Assembly (NCBI GenBank): GCA_009869945.1 | Contig: WIXG01000657.1 | Coordinates: 1 to 28,604, forward strand | Direction of reading: 5' to 3' | Origin: Mesaphorura yosii | Taxonomy: Eukaryota > Arthropoda > Collembola > Poduromorpha > Tullbergiidae | Length of the DNA: 28,604 nt | Shown here: positions 10,174 to 19,600 of the stretch, piece by piece | Numbering within the stretch: position 1 is the stretch's first letter | How the letters are laid out: each line of letters opens with the position of its first letter | The notes under the pieces: generated by a model | What the model was told of the DNA's origin: nothing | Seen by the model: the letters and a program-made list of their open reading frames with translations, nothing else | Databases searched by the model: none | Translations under genes and position numbers: made by a program

Positions 10174-10594
10174 TTGACCTTCATGAAATTTTTCTTGCAC
10201 TAAATTTTTCTTTCGTGAAGGGCTCAGTCAGTGACCGCGTACACTGTGAAAAGAAATTTCGCATGGTCTGTTTGTTTGGCAGTAATTTCACGCATTAAGC
10301 AGATCTGTAGCCATATAGATTCAGATCGCAGATAATTTAAAATGAATCAGGACATATTGGCAGACGTTTTTATCGTCCTAATTTTATTGGGAAGAAGAAA
10401 GCCGAGAAAAACCGACCGAGAAAAGGATTTCGTCAACTAAAAGTCTTATCAGTTGTCCGCATTTTCACAAGATAACGTGTAACTCGGACGAAGAATTGAG
10501 TGAAAGGCTTGAATCTCACTTTTTAATGACTAATTAGTCGTAACTTCATATTTGAAGCGTTTTATGTTCGAGTAAATGTCGTCCGGCTCCAACA

Positions 10595-10610
10595 ACCTTT
10601 CATGAAAGGT
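10595..10610. repeat. 16-bp perfect palindrome inside the transposon
   Basis: ACCTTTCATGAAAGGT equals its own reverse complement. A 12-bp palindrome with the same core (ATTTCATGAAAT) lies at 10713-10724, and further TTCATGAAA words occur near 10180 and 10634. These look like repeated binding sites. Confidence 0.7.
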
Positions 10611-10725
10611 GAAATTATTTGGGATTTTTTACAATTCATGAAAGTGCAAGGTTTCTTGCACGAAAGGCATTTCATACAAGAATTTCGCTACCGCGTACAC
10701 GATGAAATACCCATTTCATGAAATA

Positions 10726-11111
10726 CTATTTCACCTTTAATGCAAGAAAACCGTCACCCTGCACGCCTGGTTTGACAACAGCACAATTGCGAAATGTTTG
10801 TGTATTTTGTGGATTATGACAAATGTCGCTGTCACCACCCCTTGCTGGATAACTTGTTCTATGTGTCCAACGAATGGTACAACGTTCACATCGTACACCA
10901 GCAGGAAGTTGGACCTTGGCTTTGACTGGACCCAATTGTTGTAACTCGTTATCATGTGGAACACAAGTTTACGTCCCCCCACGGATTTCTTGGTTTAGAT
11001 TTCAATTTTTACATCGAGAACTTGCAGCTTTTGAAAACACGAGTTGGTCTCCTGTTGTTGTGGACAAAGTTCCACTTCAAAATGACCATAATGAGCGACG
11101 ATATCGACAAC
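10726..11111 (-). pseudogene. AA15-like lytic polysaccharide monooxygenase, C-terminal fragment
   Basis: Two segments, 11013-11111 and 10726-10944, join in phase 0 across a 68-base GT-AG gap (GTAAAA donor). The first reads VVDIVAHYGHFEVELCP, matching the strand before the second copper histidine region of AA15 LPMOs (usually ...ANHxGYFExRLCP) with about five residues missing. The second reads LPAGVRCERCTIRWTHRTSYP and later NPQNTQTFRNCA, matching the C-terminal cysteine pair, the tryptophan strand and the conserved TFRNCADI end. LPMOs cleave chitin or cellulose oxidatively using copper. The N-terminal half with the histidine brace (His1) is absent; upstream there is a G-run and then zinc-finger relics. 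The C-terminus is altered by the transposon, which replaces the last two residues with 14 encoded by its TIR. The fragment is not expected to be active. Confidence 0.65.
10735..10770 (-). repeat. Right terminal inverted repeat
   Basis: On the minus strand this reads CCAGGCGTGCAGGGTGACGG and onwards for 36 bases. It encodes most of the replacement tail of the LPMO fragment. Confidence 0.8.
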
Positions 11112-11272
11112 CTGGGCACGATCGATGCGTAAATGTATATAAGCATAAGCATAAGTCAAAAATTTAGGGGGGGGGGGAGGGAACGCAAAATTGTTGAAGT
11201 TTCTCGCATATTTTTTAACTTTCCCACGTAGTTTTTAAACTTTCCCCGCTAAGCCAAACCCTACACAAGCCG

Positions 11273-11985
11273 TTGTACGAATGCATTGCGGCGGGCCAGC
11301 AAGTCTTCCATTGCCGGGTCGCCGGATGCGATTCGACACGGACGTCAGGCGGGAGGCGCACGAGTTCAGAGTGCATCAGGGCGACCCCCTCCCCTTTAAG
11401 TGCCCCGTTGGCGAGGGCGACTGCACGCAGGCGTTCAGGTTCCAGAAGGAGCTCTCAACACACACGAGAAAGAAGCATCCGGAAGACGGTGTCGAAGTCG
11501 AAACGGAGACACCATCCATCGCCGGCGTCTCGCCTGGAATTTCTGTACCCCGAATGCGAATAGGCTCTGCACACACCCGACCCGCCCTTCGTCTGCGCCA
11601 CTTGCGGCGAGCGTTTCCGCTTCCTAGGGAGCCTCCACAGACACGGGCTACTCATCCATCGGCTACCGACGACCTGCAGATGAAGCCGCAGTACCGTTGC
11701 TAGTTCTGCGGCAAGACCTTCCACAAGGACTACGTCCGGAGACACGAAGTCGTGGTGCACTGCTCCACCGACACGACGGGCTCACTCCCACGTGCGACGC
11801 TGTGGCGTTGCAGCGCCCTGCCCGGCTGCGTGTTCCGCTGTTACGAAAAACATCAGGTGGAGCTCCACGAGGCGAGGCACAGAAACGAACGGCCGCACAG
11901 TTGTACCGTAGCGGGCTGCGTACAACGACAGGCACATGCTTCTCGTACACTGGCGAACCCACACCGGCGCTGCACTTAAAACGCC
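11273..11985 (+). pseudogene. Decayed C2H2 zinc-finger array
   Basis: At least five C2H2-like units are spread over two frames. They include HCRVAGC (about 11310), PFKCPVGEGDC...HTRKKH (about 11395-11480), FVCATCGERF...HRH (about 11590-11660), YRC-stop-FCGKTFHKDYVRRHEVVVH (about 11690-11760), and CSALPGCVF...ELHEARH (about 11810-11880), followed by CTVAGC and, in a shifted frame, DRHMLLVHWRTHTG. A TAG at 11701-11703 interrupts one finger between its two cysteines, and several frame changes separate the rest. The multi-finger layout with CxxxxC-type fingers recalls TFIIIA-like or similar nucleic-acid-binding proteins. No complete reading frame survives, so I call it a pseudogene. Confidence 0.7.
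11861..11958 (+). repeat. Zinc-finger duplication, copy 1
   Basis: These 98 bases match 14078-14172 (95 bases) with one 3-base gap and roughly ten substitutions, in the same orientation. Copy 1 lies inside the longer zinc-finger relic. Confidence 0.85.
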
Positions 11986-12411
11986 TACCCGGTGAAATTA
12001 TCGATTTTCCCAAACAGCGTATAGACTTTCTCCAGCCCACGAAGGGAATACGATACGGAGCAGGCTCTGACTATGCAGCTGACAATTTACGGCTCTCTGA
12101 ACTTGTTAGACTCGGTAAATTGGTTCGTAATGTTTGTCGAACCCCCAATGTATTGATTGGAGTGTATTTATTCACGAATAAATTCAAGGAGTAGAAGAAA
12201 TAGATGAAAAGGGAAAGAATTTAGCAGAAAATTAATTTCAGAGGCAAGAGTAGGCAAAACGGCAAATTTGTGACTTTTTGTGAGAAGAGATCACAGAAAA
12301 GATGGGGACAGAGATAAAATGCCTAATGTTTCAGGTTCATTTGCAAGGCACGATTTCGTCGTACGGCGGCGGCACTACAAAATATGATAAAATCACTAAC
12401 AAAATGTACAG
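11986..12411. other. Spacer with back-to-back poly(A) words
   Basis: This lies between the zinc-finger relic (plus) and the end of the arrestin gene (minus). TTTATT at 12167-12172 (AATAAA on the minus strand) and AATAAA at 12177-12182 on the plus strand sit five bases apart and could serve either side, although the minus-strand one is 240 bases past the arrestin stop. No gene is seen. Confidence 0.4.
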
Positions 12412-13551
12412 CTAAAAGTATAGAAAATTTGGCTTACGAGTCTCGAAGGATTTTGACTTTTGTGTCAGCAGGCTCAGCATCGAGTAACGCGGCGGCCGGC
12501 TGGCCTGGCTGGCATCAGATGCTCGCCTATTGCTGTTTCGGCTCTCCTGTGTCACCGACAGCAATTCCAGGCCCAGCCCGCCTGCGACAGGCCGCGGAGC
12601 CGTCCCGACCTTTACTGGCTTCTCAAACGAAAACACGACGCGTTGCTTCTGCTTTGACTCAAGCCGAACCCGAAGCAAATACCGAAATTCGATCACAGGC
12701 CCGCCGCAGCATGATGAGCAAGTGTATGTGGGCTGAAGCACCCTTCCAACGGCCAAGACGCCTTTCCAGCTCTCACCCACGTGCTCTTTCACCGCCCAGC
12801 TGACTACCTTGAACGTATCCTTCCAGGCGCGACTCACTATTCCTCCGTGGTACGTCGTTTTAAGCACCAGGCTCACAGTCCCCAGCAATGGCCCGCCGGT
12901 GTGGTCGCAGTTGGCCGTCCGCATCTCAAAGGCGACCTCCTCACCCATACAAAACCCGCTCGTGGCGGTTTTGAACCAATACCTCGCACAGGGTTGGCCG
13001 CCAAACCCAAAGCGGCGCTCCACCTTTTCCCATTCAATCGGAGGCTCTGGGCCCAGCTCTAGTGACCCGCGGATCCGTACCGTCTTCTCTGTTTTTGTCA
13101 CAAACGCGGGGAAAAGGGTGCCCAAACTGATATCCACTAGTGCGGCCACATTGTAGACGATGCGGCCAAACTCTGAGCTGAAGGACGATGGGAGGGACGA
13201 CGACAGTGCCGGGGACGGGATGCGTATCAGAAATGGGTAAGTCTGACTTCCCGCTGGAATCTCCGTTCCACCTTGCACCACGGCCACAACGTAAGTGCCC
13301 GAATCCAGAAACGTGTGCGTCTTGCTCATAACATCGCCAAGCTGCTTGAATCTAGTGGTGCTCGTCCCCTGCAGCGAAACCTTCAGCCCCCGCAGCCGCA
13401 GTTGCGGATTGCTGTGGCTGACGATGAGTTTGCCCGCAATGCAGTCGCCAGGTTCGTAGAACGGCCGTTTGTGAAGGAGGATGATCTTGAAGGAAACGTC
13501 TGCATAGGGCTCTGGTTGTCTCCCGCTGCCGACTGCAACCTGAAGCGTCAT
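12412..13551 (-). CDS. Arrestin domain-containing (alpha-arrestin) protein
   Basis: A single open exon from an ATG at 13551, 379 aa. Residues about 17-160 form the N-terminal arrestin fold (FYEPGDCIAGKLIV, then LRGLKVSLQG, and later PFLIRIPS), and about 175-330 the C-terminal fold. The tail holds Pro-Pro-Arg-Tyr at residues 353-356, a PPxY motif of the kind alpha-arrestins use to recruit WW-domain NEDD4-family ubiquitin ligases. Family members act as adaptors for ubiquitination and trafficking of membrane cargo. Only one PPxY is visible where vertebrate ARRDC proteins usually carry two. The missing introns could mean a retrocopy or simply a lineage with intronless arrestins. The gene lies between two zinc-finger relics. 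Family assignment is firm, cargo unknown. Confidence 0.85.
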   Translation of the reverse strand: MTLQVAVGSGRQPEPYADVSFKIILLHKRPFYEPGDCIAGKLIVSHSNPQLRLRGLKVSLQGTSTTRFKQLGDVMSKTHTFLDSGTYVVAVVQGGTEIPAGSQTYPFLIRIPSPALSSSLPSSFSSEFGRIVYNVAALVDISLGTLFPAFVTKTEKTVRIRGSLELGPEPPIEWEKVERRFGFGGQPCARYWFKTATSGFCMGEEVAFEMRTANCDHTGGPLLGTVSLVLKTTYHGGIVSRAWKDTFKVVSWAVKEHVGESWKGVLAVGRVLQPTYTCSSCCGGPVIEFRYLLRVRLESKQKQRVVFSFEKPVKVGTAPRPVAGGLGLELLSVTQESRNSNRRASDASQASRPPRYSMLSLLTQKSKSFETRKPNFLYF

Positions 13552-14077
13552 GCCGAATTCGTGAAGGGCTTCCTGGTGCTGATTGACTGATTCAGCGGGA
13601 TTCAGTGGTGTCGCGGGGGCCTCGGGTACACGGATTCACGTTCACTTTCTCGCTCTGTGTTGCGAATTTTTGGCTGCCTCGCTGTTCACGAATTTCCGCG
13701 GTGGAATTATCGATTTTTTCCGTCTCGTTGCATTTTCCATGCACAAAGCGATTGCACTGTCCAGTGAGCATTGTAAGTCATAGTCATTCCTCTATGCTTT
13801 TAAACAGTAGTATTTCTGATGGACTCCTGTGGGGAATTGATCAAATCAACTGATCCTGCGTTTTGACGTACTTTACTGATTTGGCAATCAACCAGCCCAC
13901 TACATTTATGGTCATCCGTACAAATTCGAGAACATTGTCGTGGTGATTGAAAATGCTAAATTAGAACAAAGTGCAAAGTTTACTTCGTGTAGTCGTCATC
14001 ACATGTAGTATTTGGCTAGCAGGATCTCTCATATAAATACAATCAGGTACGGCAAGTAGTCCGCGTACGTAATCTTA
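13552..14077. other. Upstream of the arrestin gene
   Basis: This should contain the arrestin promoter. A GGAATTATCGATTTTTT stretch near 13703 resembles one at about 11995, next to the other zinc-finger relic, but the match is too short to call a duplication. No coding signal was found. Confidence 0.35.
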
Positions 14078-14433
14078 AGTTCCACGAGGCGAGGCACAGA
14101 AACGAACCGCCGCACTGTTGTACCGTAGCGGGCTGTGTACGACAGGCACAGGCTCCTCGTACACCGGCGAACGGCCATACAATTGCGACCGCGAAGTGCA
14201 CTGGTGTAGCTGAGGTGGTCGCGGCGTTTCACGCTGGAGACCACCTCAGCAATCAAGTGCTCGTCGTGCACGAGGCGAACATGGCCCGATTCCACTGCGA
14301 CGTTTGCGGAGCTGGCTTTCCCATTCGCAAGTATCTGAATCAGCTTACGGAGAAACATCCTGGCAAGAAAATTCAAATTCAAGAACCCGCCACAGTCGTA
14401 GCCGCAGCCGCTACCGGCGGCAAATTAGAATAG
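14078..14433 (+). pseudogene. Second zinc-finger fragment
   Basis: It begins with the 95-base segment duplicated from 11861-11958 and continues beyond it. One frame reads through CTVAGC and ends with FHCDVCGAGFPIRKYLNQLTEKH at about 14290-14360. That is a C2H2 unit whose first zinc-binding histidine is replaced (QL where H is expected), followed by an Ala-rich tail and a TAG. A shifted frame holds the linker TGERPYNC, so at least one indel has occurred. The relic appears to contain the downstream part of the same protein whose upstream part lies at 11273-11985. Confidence 0.6.
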
Positions 14434-14494
14434 AAATTCGAAATATTTAAATATTCGCTCGCTCGCCCTTGGATTAAATTCGTACGTGTACGTG

Positions 14495-14500
14495 TTTATT
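14495..14500 (-). terminator. Poly(A) signal of the ABHD gene
   Basis: AATAAA on the minus strand, 54 bases past the stop codon at 14554. Confidence 0.55.
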
Positions 14501-14553
14501 GCTAAAATATTTGAAGAATTATTTCTCGCGCCGCCGGCGCGCAAAATCACAAT

Positions 14554-15964
14554 TCAGCAGACTCGTTTGTTGTTCACCATGAATTCCGAGTTTCCAAAGT
14601 TGGTGCGATGATACTCATGCAAGAGCTGGACGACTACTCGCTCCATGAAATGGTCCGTCTTCATGCGGGCGCCCTCCAGAAATCCGAGGTGGCCTCCACG
14701 AGCAGTCGTGATGAAAGCGACGTTCGTGTCGGAGTTGCCCGCCGTCGCGTGCAGCGGAAGGCTGTGCCCAGGCTGCATCGGGTCATCCTCCGCGTTCAGC
14801 ACGAAGAACGGGATTCGAATCTCCGCCAGGCGGCCCACCGTCGTGGCGCGTTCGTAGTACTCCTTCGGTCCAGAGTAGCCAAACATCGGGCACGTGAGCC
14901 GCTCGTCTAGCTCCGGCAGCGTCCGCGCCTTGCGGGCGTGGTCAAAGTCCCACAGTTCCGGGCGGGAGCGCATCACGTCGGGAAATTTGCTCGCCCTGCT
15001 GAGGATGTCGAGCGTCACGCCCTGATTCAGCACATACTTATTGAAGTACGGCTTCTCCAGCGAGGCGAGGAGCGCCTGCATGTCGAAAATGGTCGAGATC
15101 GCGAGGGCCCCACTGAAGAGGCGTGCGCAGTCGTCGGGGTGCGTCAGAAGCAGCTGCGAAAGGAGCATCCCTCCGAAGGACGCCCCGATCACGAAAACTC
15201 GTTCGCCTGGAGCGAGGACGTTTGCTCGGAGGTGCTGCACGGCCGCGTGCAGGTCGGCGCAGTCCGCCCCGCACGCCCAGCGTGGAGTCACAAGCGGGAC
15301 ACCACCGAGCCCCCGAGTGTTGTAGACAATCAGGTTGTAACCGGCCGAGTGGATCTCGCGCACGAGGGATTTGACGTAACTCGTCTGGGAGGAAGACGTC
15401 AGGCCGGGCAGGAGGAGGACCGTCGGGCGCGGGGGTTCGTTGCCATTCTCGTCGGTGTCGGCGCTCCTGCAACTGAGGTAGTCAATCCCGAGGATGCCCC
15501 CGTCACGGAGGTGAAGAATCTCTCGGCGGTCGTACTTGATTTTGTAGTCGGAGGGGAGTCGCTTCCGAAGCCCGAGAACAGTCTGCATTCGGCCCTCAAA
15601 GTAGAGCGGGGACGGCCGGTAAGCTCGCTGGAGGGCGGGGAGCCGTGAAAGGAGCTGCGCCATGGCGGCATTGCCAGTCGTGACGCGAGGGACCTTCGAA
15701 CCAGCAGCAAATTGACCAAATTCAGCATTTAACTATCGATTTCCTGCACATCAGGTGCAACTGGGGTAAAAAAAAAAACGTAAGAAAACTTACCCGACAT
15801 GCCCAAAATTCGTAATAAATCCAATATAGAGCTATTGATAGCGGAATTGAATACTGAATCGGCAGGGACCAGAAGAAGAAGACGAAAAGCAGTGGAAAGC
15901 AGCCGAGAAGGGCGCTGGGGCTCCAACTCCCGCCGTTGTCGATTTTGGGGTCTGAAACTGTCAT
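14554..15964 (-). CDS. ABHD3: Alpha/beta hydrolase, ABHD1/ABHD3 type
   Basis: Exon 1 (15794-15964) encodes 57 residues with two adjacent hydrophobic stretches, a membrane anchor as in ABHD1/3. A 61-base intron (GTAAGT donor) joins in phase 0 to exon 2 (14554-15732), giving 449 aa. The catalytic triad is visible: Ser242 in GASFGG, Asp in NAEDDP (about 373), and His405 in ARGGHLGFLEG. The VLLLPGLTSSSQ segment supplies the oxyanion hole, and FEGRMQTVLGL before the core matches the family. ABHD3 is known as a membrane-anchored lipase acting on particular phosphatidylcholines; activity here is inferred. An ATG at 15663 would give a shorter 369-residue form without the anchor. A strong upstream acceptor competes with the one used. 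It lies downstream of CEP131 on the same strand. Confidence 0.85.
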
Positions 15965-16609
15965 GGCTGCTGCTTCCTCTGGCTCCTGATCAGAGTACAA
16001 AAATTCGCGATCCGACGACCCACTTTTGACGAATTCCTGACTGATTTATTACATTAGGAAATGAATTGAGTGAATTTGTTCCTGTCTGCAATTGATTCGA
16101 GTCGTTTCGTGGCCTGGCCTGCTGGGATCTCGATTACTGAATGGCTGTGGCTGTGGCGTGATGCAATTGCAGATTTATTGCAATTAAGTTAACTTTCTTA
16201 ATATTAAGGTACTCGGCACTCGACTCGGTCGAGTGACAGTCACAGCCACAGACACAACGAACGAGAGTTGCATGCTTGCTTGCATATTGCATAGGCTATC
16301 AGCTTCAGCTGTTGAAACAGCTGATGTGGAAATCGTGCGTTGCGCTGCGTTGTCGTTGTGGGATGCCGATTTCCTCATTCAATTCAACATTCGAGCCTCA
16401 GGCCATTTTTGGGCAACGAGTTTTGTAAGACACAAGGTACAAGAACGCAAGAATGCAAGAAAGATTTCGTGAGCTGTCTGCATGCAATGGCAATTCGCAA
16501 TCAAATTCGCGACGTAAACGCAAAATACATTCAATTTACTCATTGTTCACTACAAAAGCTCTATTTTACATCGAAATTCGACCACTGTGCTACAAGTCGA
16601 ATTTGGCGC
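15965..16609. other. Spacer between CEP131 and ABHD genes
   Basis: This holds the 3' UTR of CEP131 and the promoter side of the ABHD gene, both on the minus strand. TTTATT at 16174-16179 is AATAAA on the minus strand, 430 bases past the CEP131 stop, a possible poly(A) signal. Short CACAGC/GGCTGTGG words recur around 16140-16260 and GCTT/GCAT words around 16270-16290. No gene is seen. Confidence 0.4.
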
Positions 16610-19600
16610 TCATTTTCGGCCTCGCCCCCTCCCTCTGACTGCTCCCGCCCCGACTTCGCGACGTTCGCCGGCTCCCGCGACCAATTCGCCGAGGAATTCG
16701 CGTCGCTGCTCCTCCAGCAACTGCTCCAGGCTCCGAACCCGCTCTCGGCTGAGTTCCAGTTGGCGCCGCAGCTCCTCCAGCGTCTCCTCCTTCCTCTCCA
16801 GCGTCTGCTTCACGCGGGCAGCGACCCTTTCGAGCTCCTCGTCCTTCAGCGCCACCGCCCGCCCAGCCTCCGCACCCTTTGCTTCGATCTCGAGCCTGTG
16901 CTTCGTCTTCAGCTCGACAACGCTCGCCTTGATGGCCCGGCTGTCCGCTTCGAGCTCTTCGATCTGGGCGGCAAACTCCCGCCGAATGACGGACGTCAGG
17001 TTGACGCGCTCCTGCACCATTTTCATGTTGGACTCGTTCAGCTCCGTCGCCTGGCGCTCCTTCGCCGCGAGAGCCGCCTGCAGACTGGCTGTGTTGTCCT
17101 GCATGCTGACGAGTTCGGCCTTCAGCGCGGCGAGCCGCTGCTTCAGACTGCCCTCCGACGCTTCAAGCTCGGCGATCTCCGCCTTCAGCTTGCTCGCGAG
17201 CCGCTTGCACCTCGCGTCGCTCGCGTCTTCGTCGTCGGTCCGCAGTCGCTTGAATTCGTCACGGAGCCGCCGTTCGGTGTCGGCGACCGCGGCTGCGCGC
17301 TGCTCGTCGGCGGCTGCGCGCAGACGGGCTTCCTGCTCGAGCAGCGCCGTCTCGGCGCGGGCGACCTCGGCTTGAGTTCGGCTGGCGCACTCGGCGGTGT
17401 GCACGTCGTTCATGGCTCGCAGTTCTTCGCCGTGCCGAGTGGCGAGCGCCTGCAGGGCACGCATGTGCTCAGCCGCAGCCGTTTCGAGCTCCGCATCGGC
17501 GCGTGCTTCGGCCCTCCGCACGGCGTCGGCTGCTTCCGCCTGAATGCTCGCTTTCTCAGCCGCCCAGGCGTTGGCCGCGTGCTCGTGAGCTGACAGCGCA
17601 GCGGCCCGCTCGGCGTCAGCGGCTTCCCGCCACCGCCGGCGTTCTTCTTCGAGTCTCCCGTCCAATTCGGCGTGCAGCCGCCTGGCGGCGTCATCCTTCT
17701 CGCGAGCAATCGCCTCCCGCATTTCGGCGACCTGCGCTTCCTGTCGACGGGCGTAGCGCTCCTCGACCGCCTTCAGCTCGTCGGCGTGCCAGGCATGGGT
17801 TTCGGCCATTTCCTGCTGGTGTCTCGTAATGAGCCGCTGGACTTCCGGGGCGAGCCCCTTCACGGTGTTGTTCTGGATCTCGGCCGTCTTCGAGCTCGCC
17901 CACTGCGCGCGCTGCATACGCTGGGCGCGTGCAGACTCTTCGCGTGCCCGACGAAGGTGGCGCAGCTCCTCAGCGTGTTTTTCCTGCAGCGCCCGGACGG
18001 TTGCGGCGTGCTTTTGCTCCGCGTCGCGCGCCGAGGCGAGAGCCTTCTCGGCCCCGTTCTGCAACGCCCGCTTTTCGGCGAGCAACTGATCGACGAATGT
18101 TTGGTGGCGGGACAGCGCGAGTTCAAATTCTTCCTTCTGCAGACGGATCCGCTTTTGAAGATCCTGCTCGGCCGTCCGCAGGTTGCGCATGTTCAGTTCG
18201 CGCTGGCTCAACAGCGTCTGCTCGAGGCCGCGCACTGTGTGGAGAGTGTCTTCGTACTTGCGGCGGAGGAGGAGAAACTCCTTCGACAGCTCCACGGCAC
18301 CTTTTCGGACGAGGGAATCGAAATCCAGGTTCAGTTCCTCCCCTGGCACGCTTCTGTGTTCGGAAATCGAAATTGGACGTCAATTAGCGTCAATTTTTAA
18401 TTCGTGTTGGCAAAGAATCGATCGATTGGTCAATAAACTGAATTAACTCACGATTTTATGTGGCCTGTTGGCTCGAAATCTCGAATTTGGCCTTGGCGCC
18501 CGTTTTCGGTGAATTTCAGACTGAAAAGCACGTCGCGGTCGGACTTCTCGACTTGGTCGAGGAACGAATATATACTCCTGCAACCAATAATTGACCAGTA
18601 ATCATGAAGAATCGATAACTGATAAAAGCAGAGCAGAGGTGTGGCTCTCACCTCGATTTTTCAGTTACTAGCGCTTGTGCATTTCCGCCTTCTCCTTCTC
18701 GTGCGCTTTGGCCTGGACTCGAACACGTGCAGGTGCAGGAAGCGACTGAGCTCGATCTCGGCGGTGGCAGGAAGGCTGCTGATTCAAATTCAGAGTCCGA
18801 GTCCGACTGTGACTTGGATTTCGGGTATGACTCCTGCTGGCGCTCTTCCTCTTCGATGTGGGCCAGCGTCGACATAATTCTTTCGTACGTGGAGGCTACG
18901 CTTTCGGACATGCTTGTATTTGCATTTGCATTCTTATCAGCATTGGTGGCGTCGGGGCGGCCGTGGAATTCAGTCTCAGCTTTAGAATCCTTGATGACCT
19001 TGCAATCCATGAATTCGAATGCGGGTGACTCCGCCCACTCCGCCCACTCCGCTGTGGTCGAGCTCGAAGTCGACGTGGACGTCGGGCTGACAATCGTCAC
19101 GTGCTTCGCCGTCTTCTGCCTGACGATTCCTGATGAGTCGATGCCCATCTCGCTGCACATGGCCACCACGTCCTGGATGAGGTTGTCGGACTCCTCCAGC
19201 AGCATCTGGTCGTAGGCGTAGGCATAGGCGCTGTGCTCCTTGCCCTCCTCCGCGATAGATATTGCAATTGCTGGCACTTCTGGCTCTTGATCGTTATCGT
19301 TATCGGACGATGGCGTGGAGACGTTGTCGTTCTCGTTGAAGACAACAACGTCCGGTTCGGTTTCGAGATCAACGCTGACGCTTGGCGTCACTGAGGCTGA
19401 GACTGACTCGCGTTCGCGGGAAGGAGGCTCGACTTCGACTTTGGCTTCTGGCTTGGCAGCTGCTGTTCGAGTGGAATTCGCTTCATTTGACATGGAAAAC
19501 CTTCGCCTTGGCTTGGAGCAGTCAGATTTTTCAGTGTCCCCACCAGCCGTCGTCGCCGATGAGCTGAGCCTGATTTTAATTGCGGGTTCAGACAGCTTAC

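Larger units (their letters stand above)
10136..10770. mobile_element. Non-autonomous DNA transposon (MITE-like) with 36-bp TIRs
   Basis: Bases 10138-10173 and the reverse complement of 10735-10770 agree at 32 of 36 positions, starting CCAGGCGT and sharing GGTGACGGTTTT. TTTGA stands immediately outside both ends (10131-10135 and 10771-10775), a likely 5-bp target duplication; on this reading the left end carries two extra bases (AG). The interior has no long open frame. It is packed with TTCATGAAA-type palindromes and three copies of a GCGTACAC word (about 10142, 10236 and 10692), as expected of sub-terminal transposase-binding repeats. The superfamily is not certain. The right end overlaps the last codons of the LPMO fragment. 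Confidence 0.8.

Noticed and set aside
10776..11167. A plus-strand reading of the LPMO region that gives long hydrophobic and aromatic stretches
   Set aside because: It contains an in-frame stop and matches nothing, while the minus strand reads conserved LPMO motifs over the same bases.
11167..11177. A run of 11 G as a possible quadruplex or regulatory element
   Set aside because: It is a single homopolymer without the spaced G-tracts of a quadruplex and could be a sequencing length error.
14938..15648. A 236-codon plus-strand open frame
   Set aside because: It is antisense to the ABHD hydrolase, whose catalytic motifs are all present on the other strand.
16340..17593. A 417-codon open frame on the plus strand
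   Set aside because: It is antisense to the CEP131 coiled-coil exon. GC-rich Ala/Glu/Arg/Leu codons leave the opposite strand open, and its translation is compositionally biased with no domain.
13700..18620. TATCGAT words near 13708, 15734 and 18610 as DREF-type promoter elements
   Set aside because: They are not full TATCGATA palindromes, two of them lie in introns, and this frequency is expected by chance.
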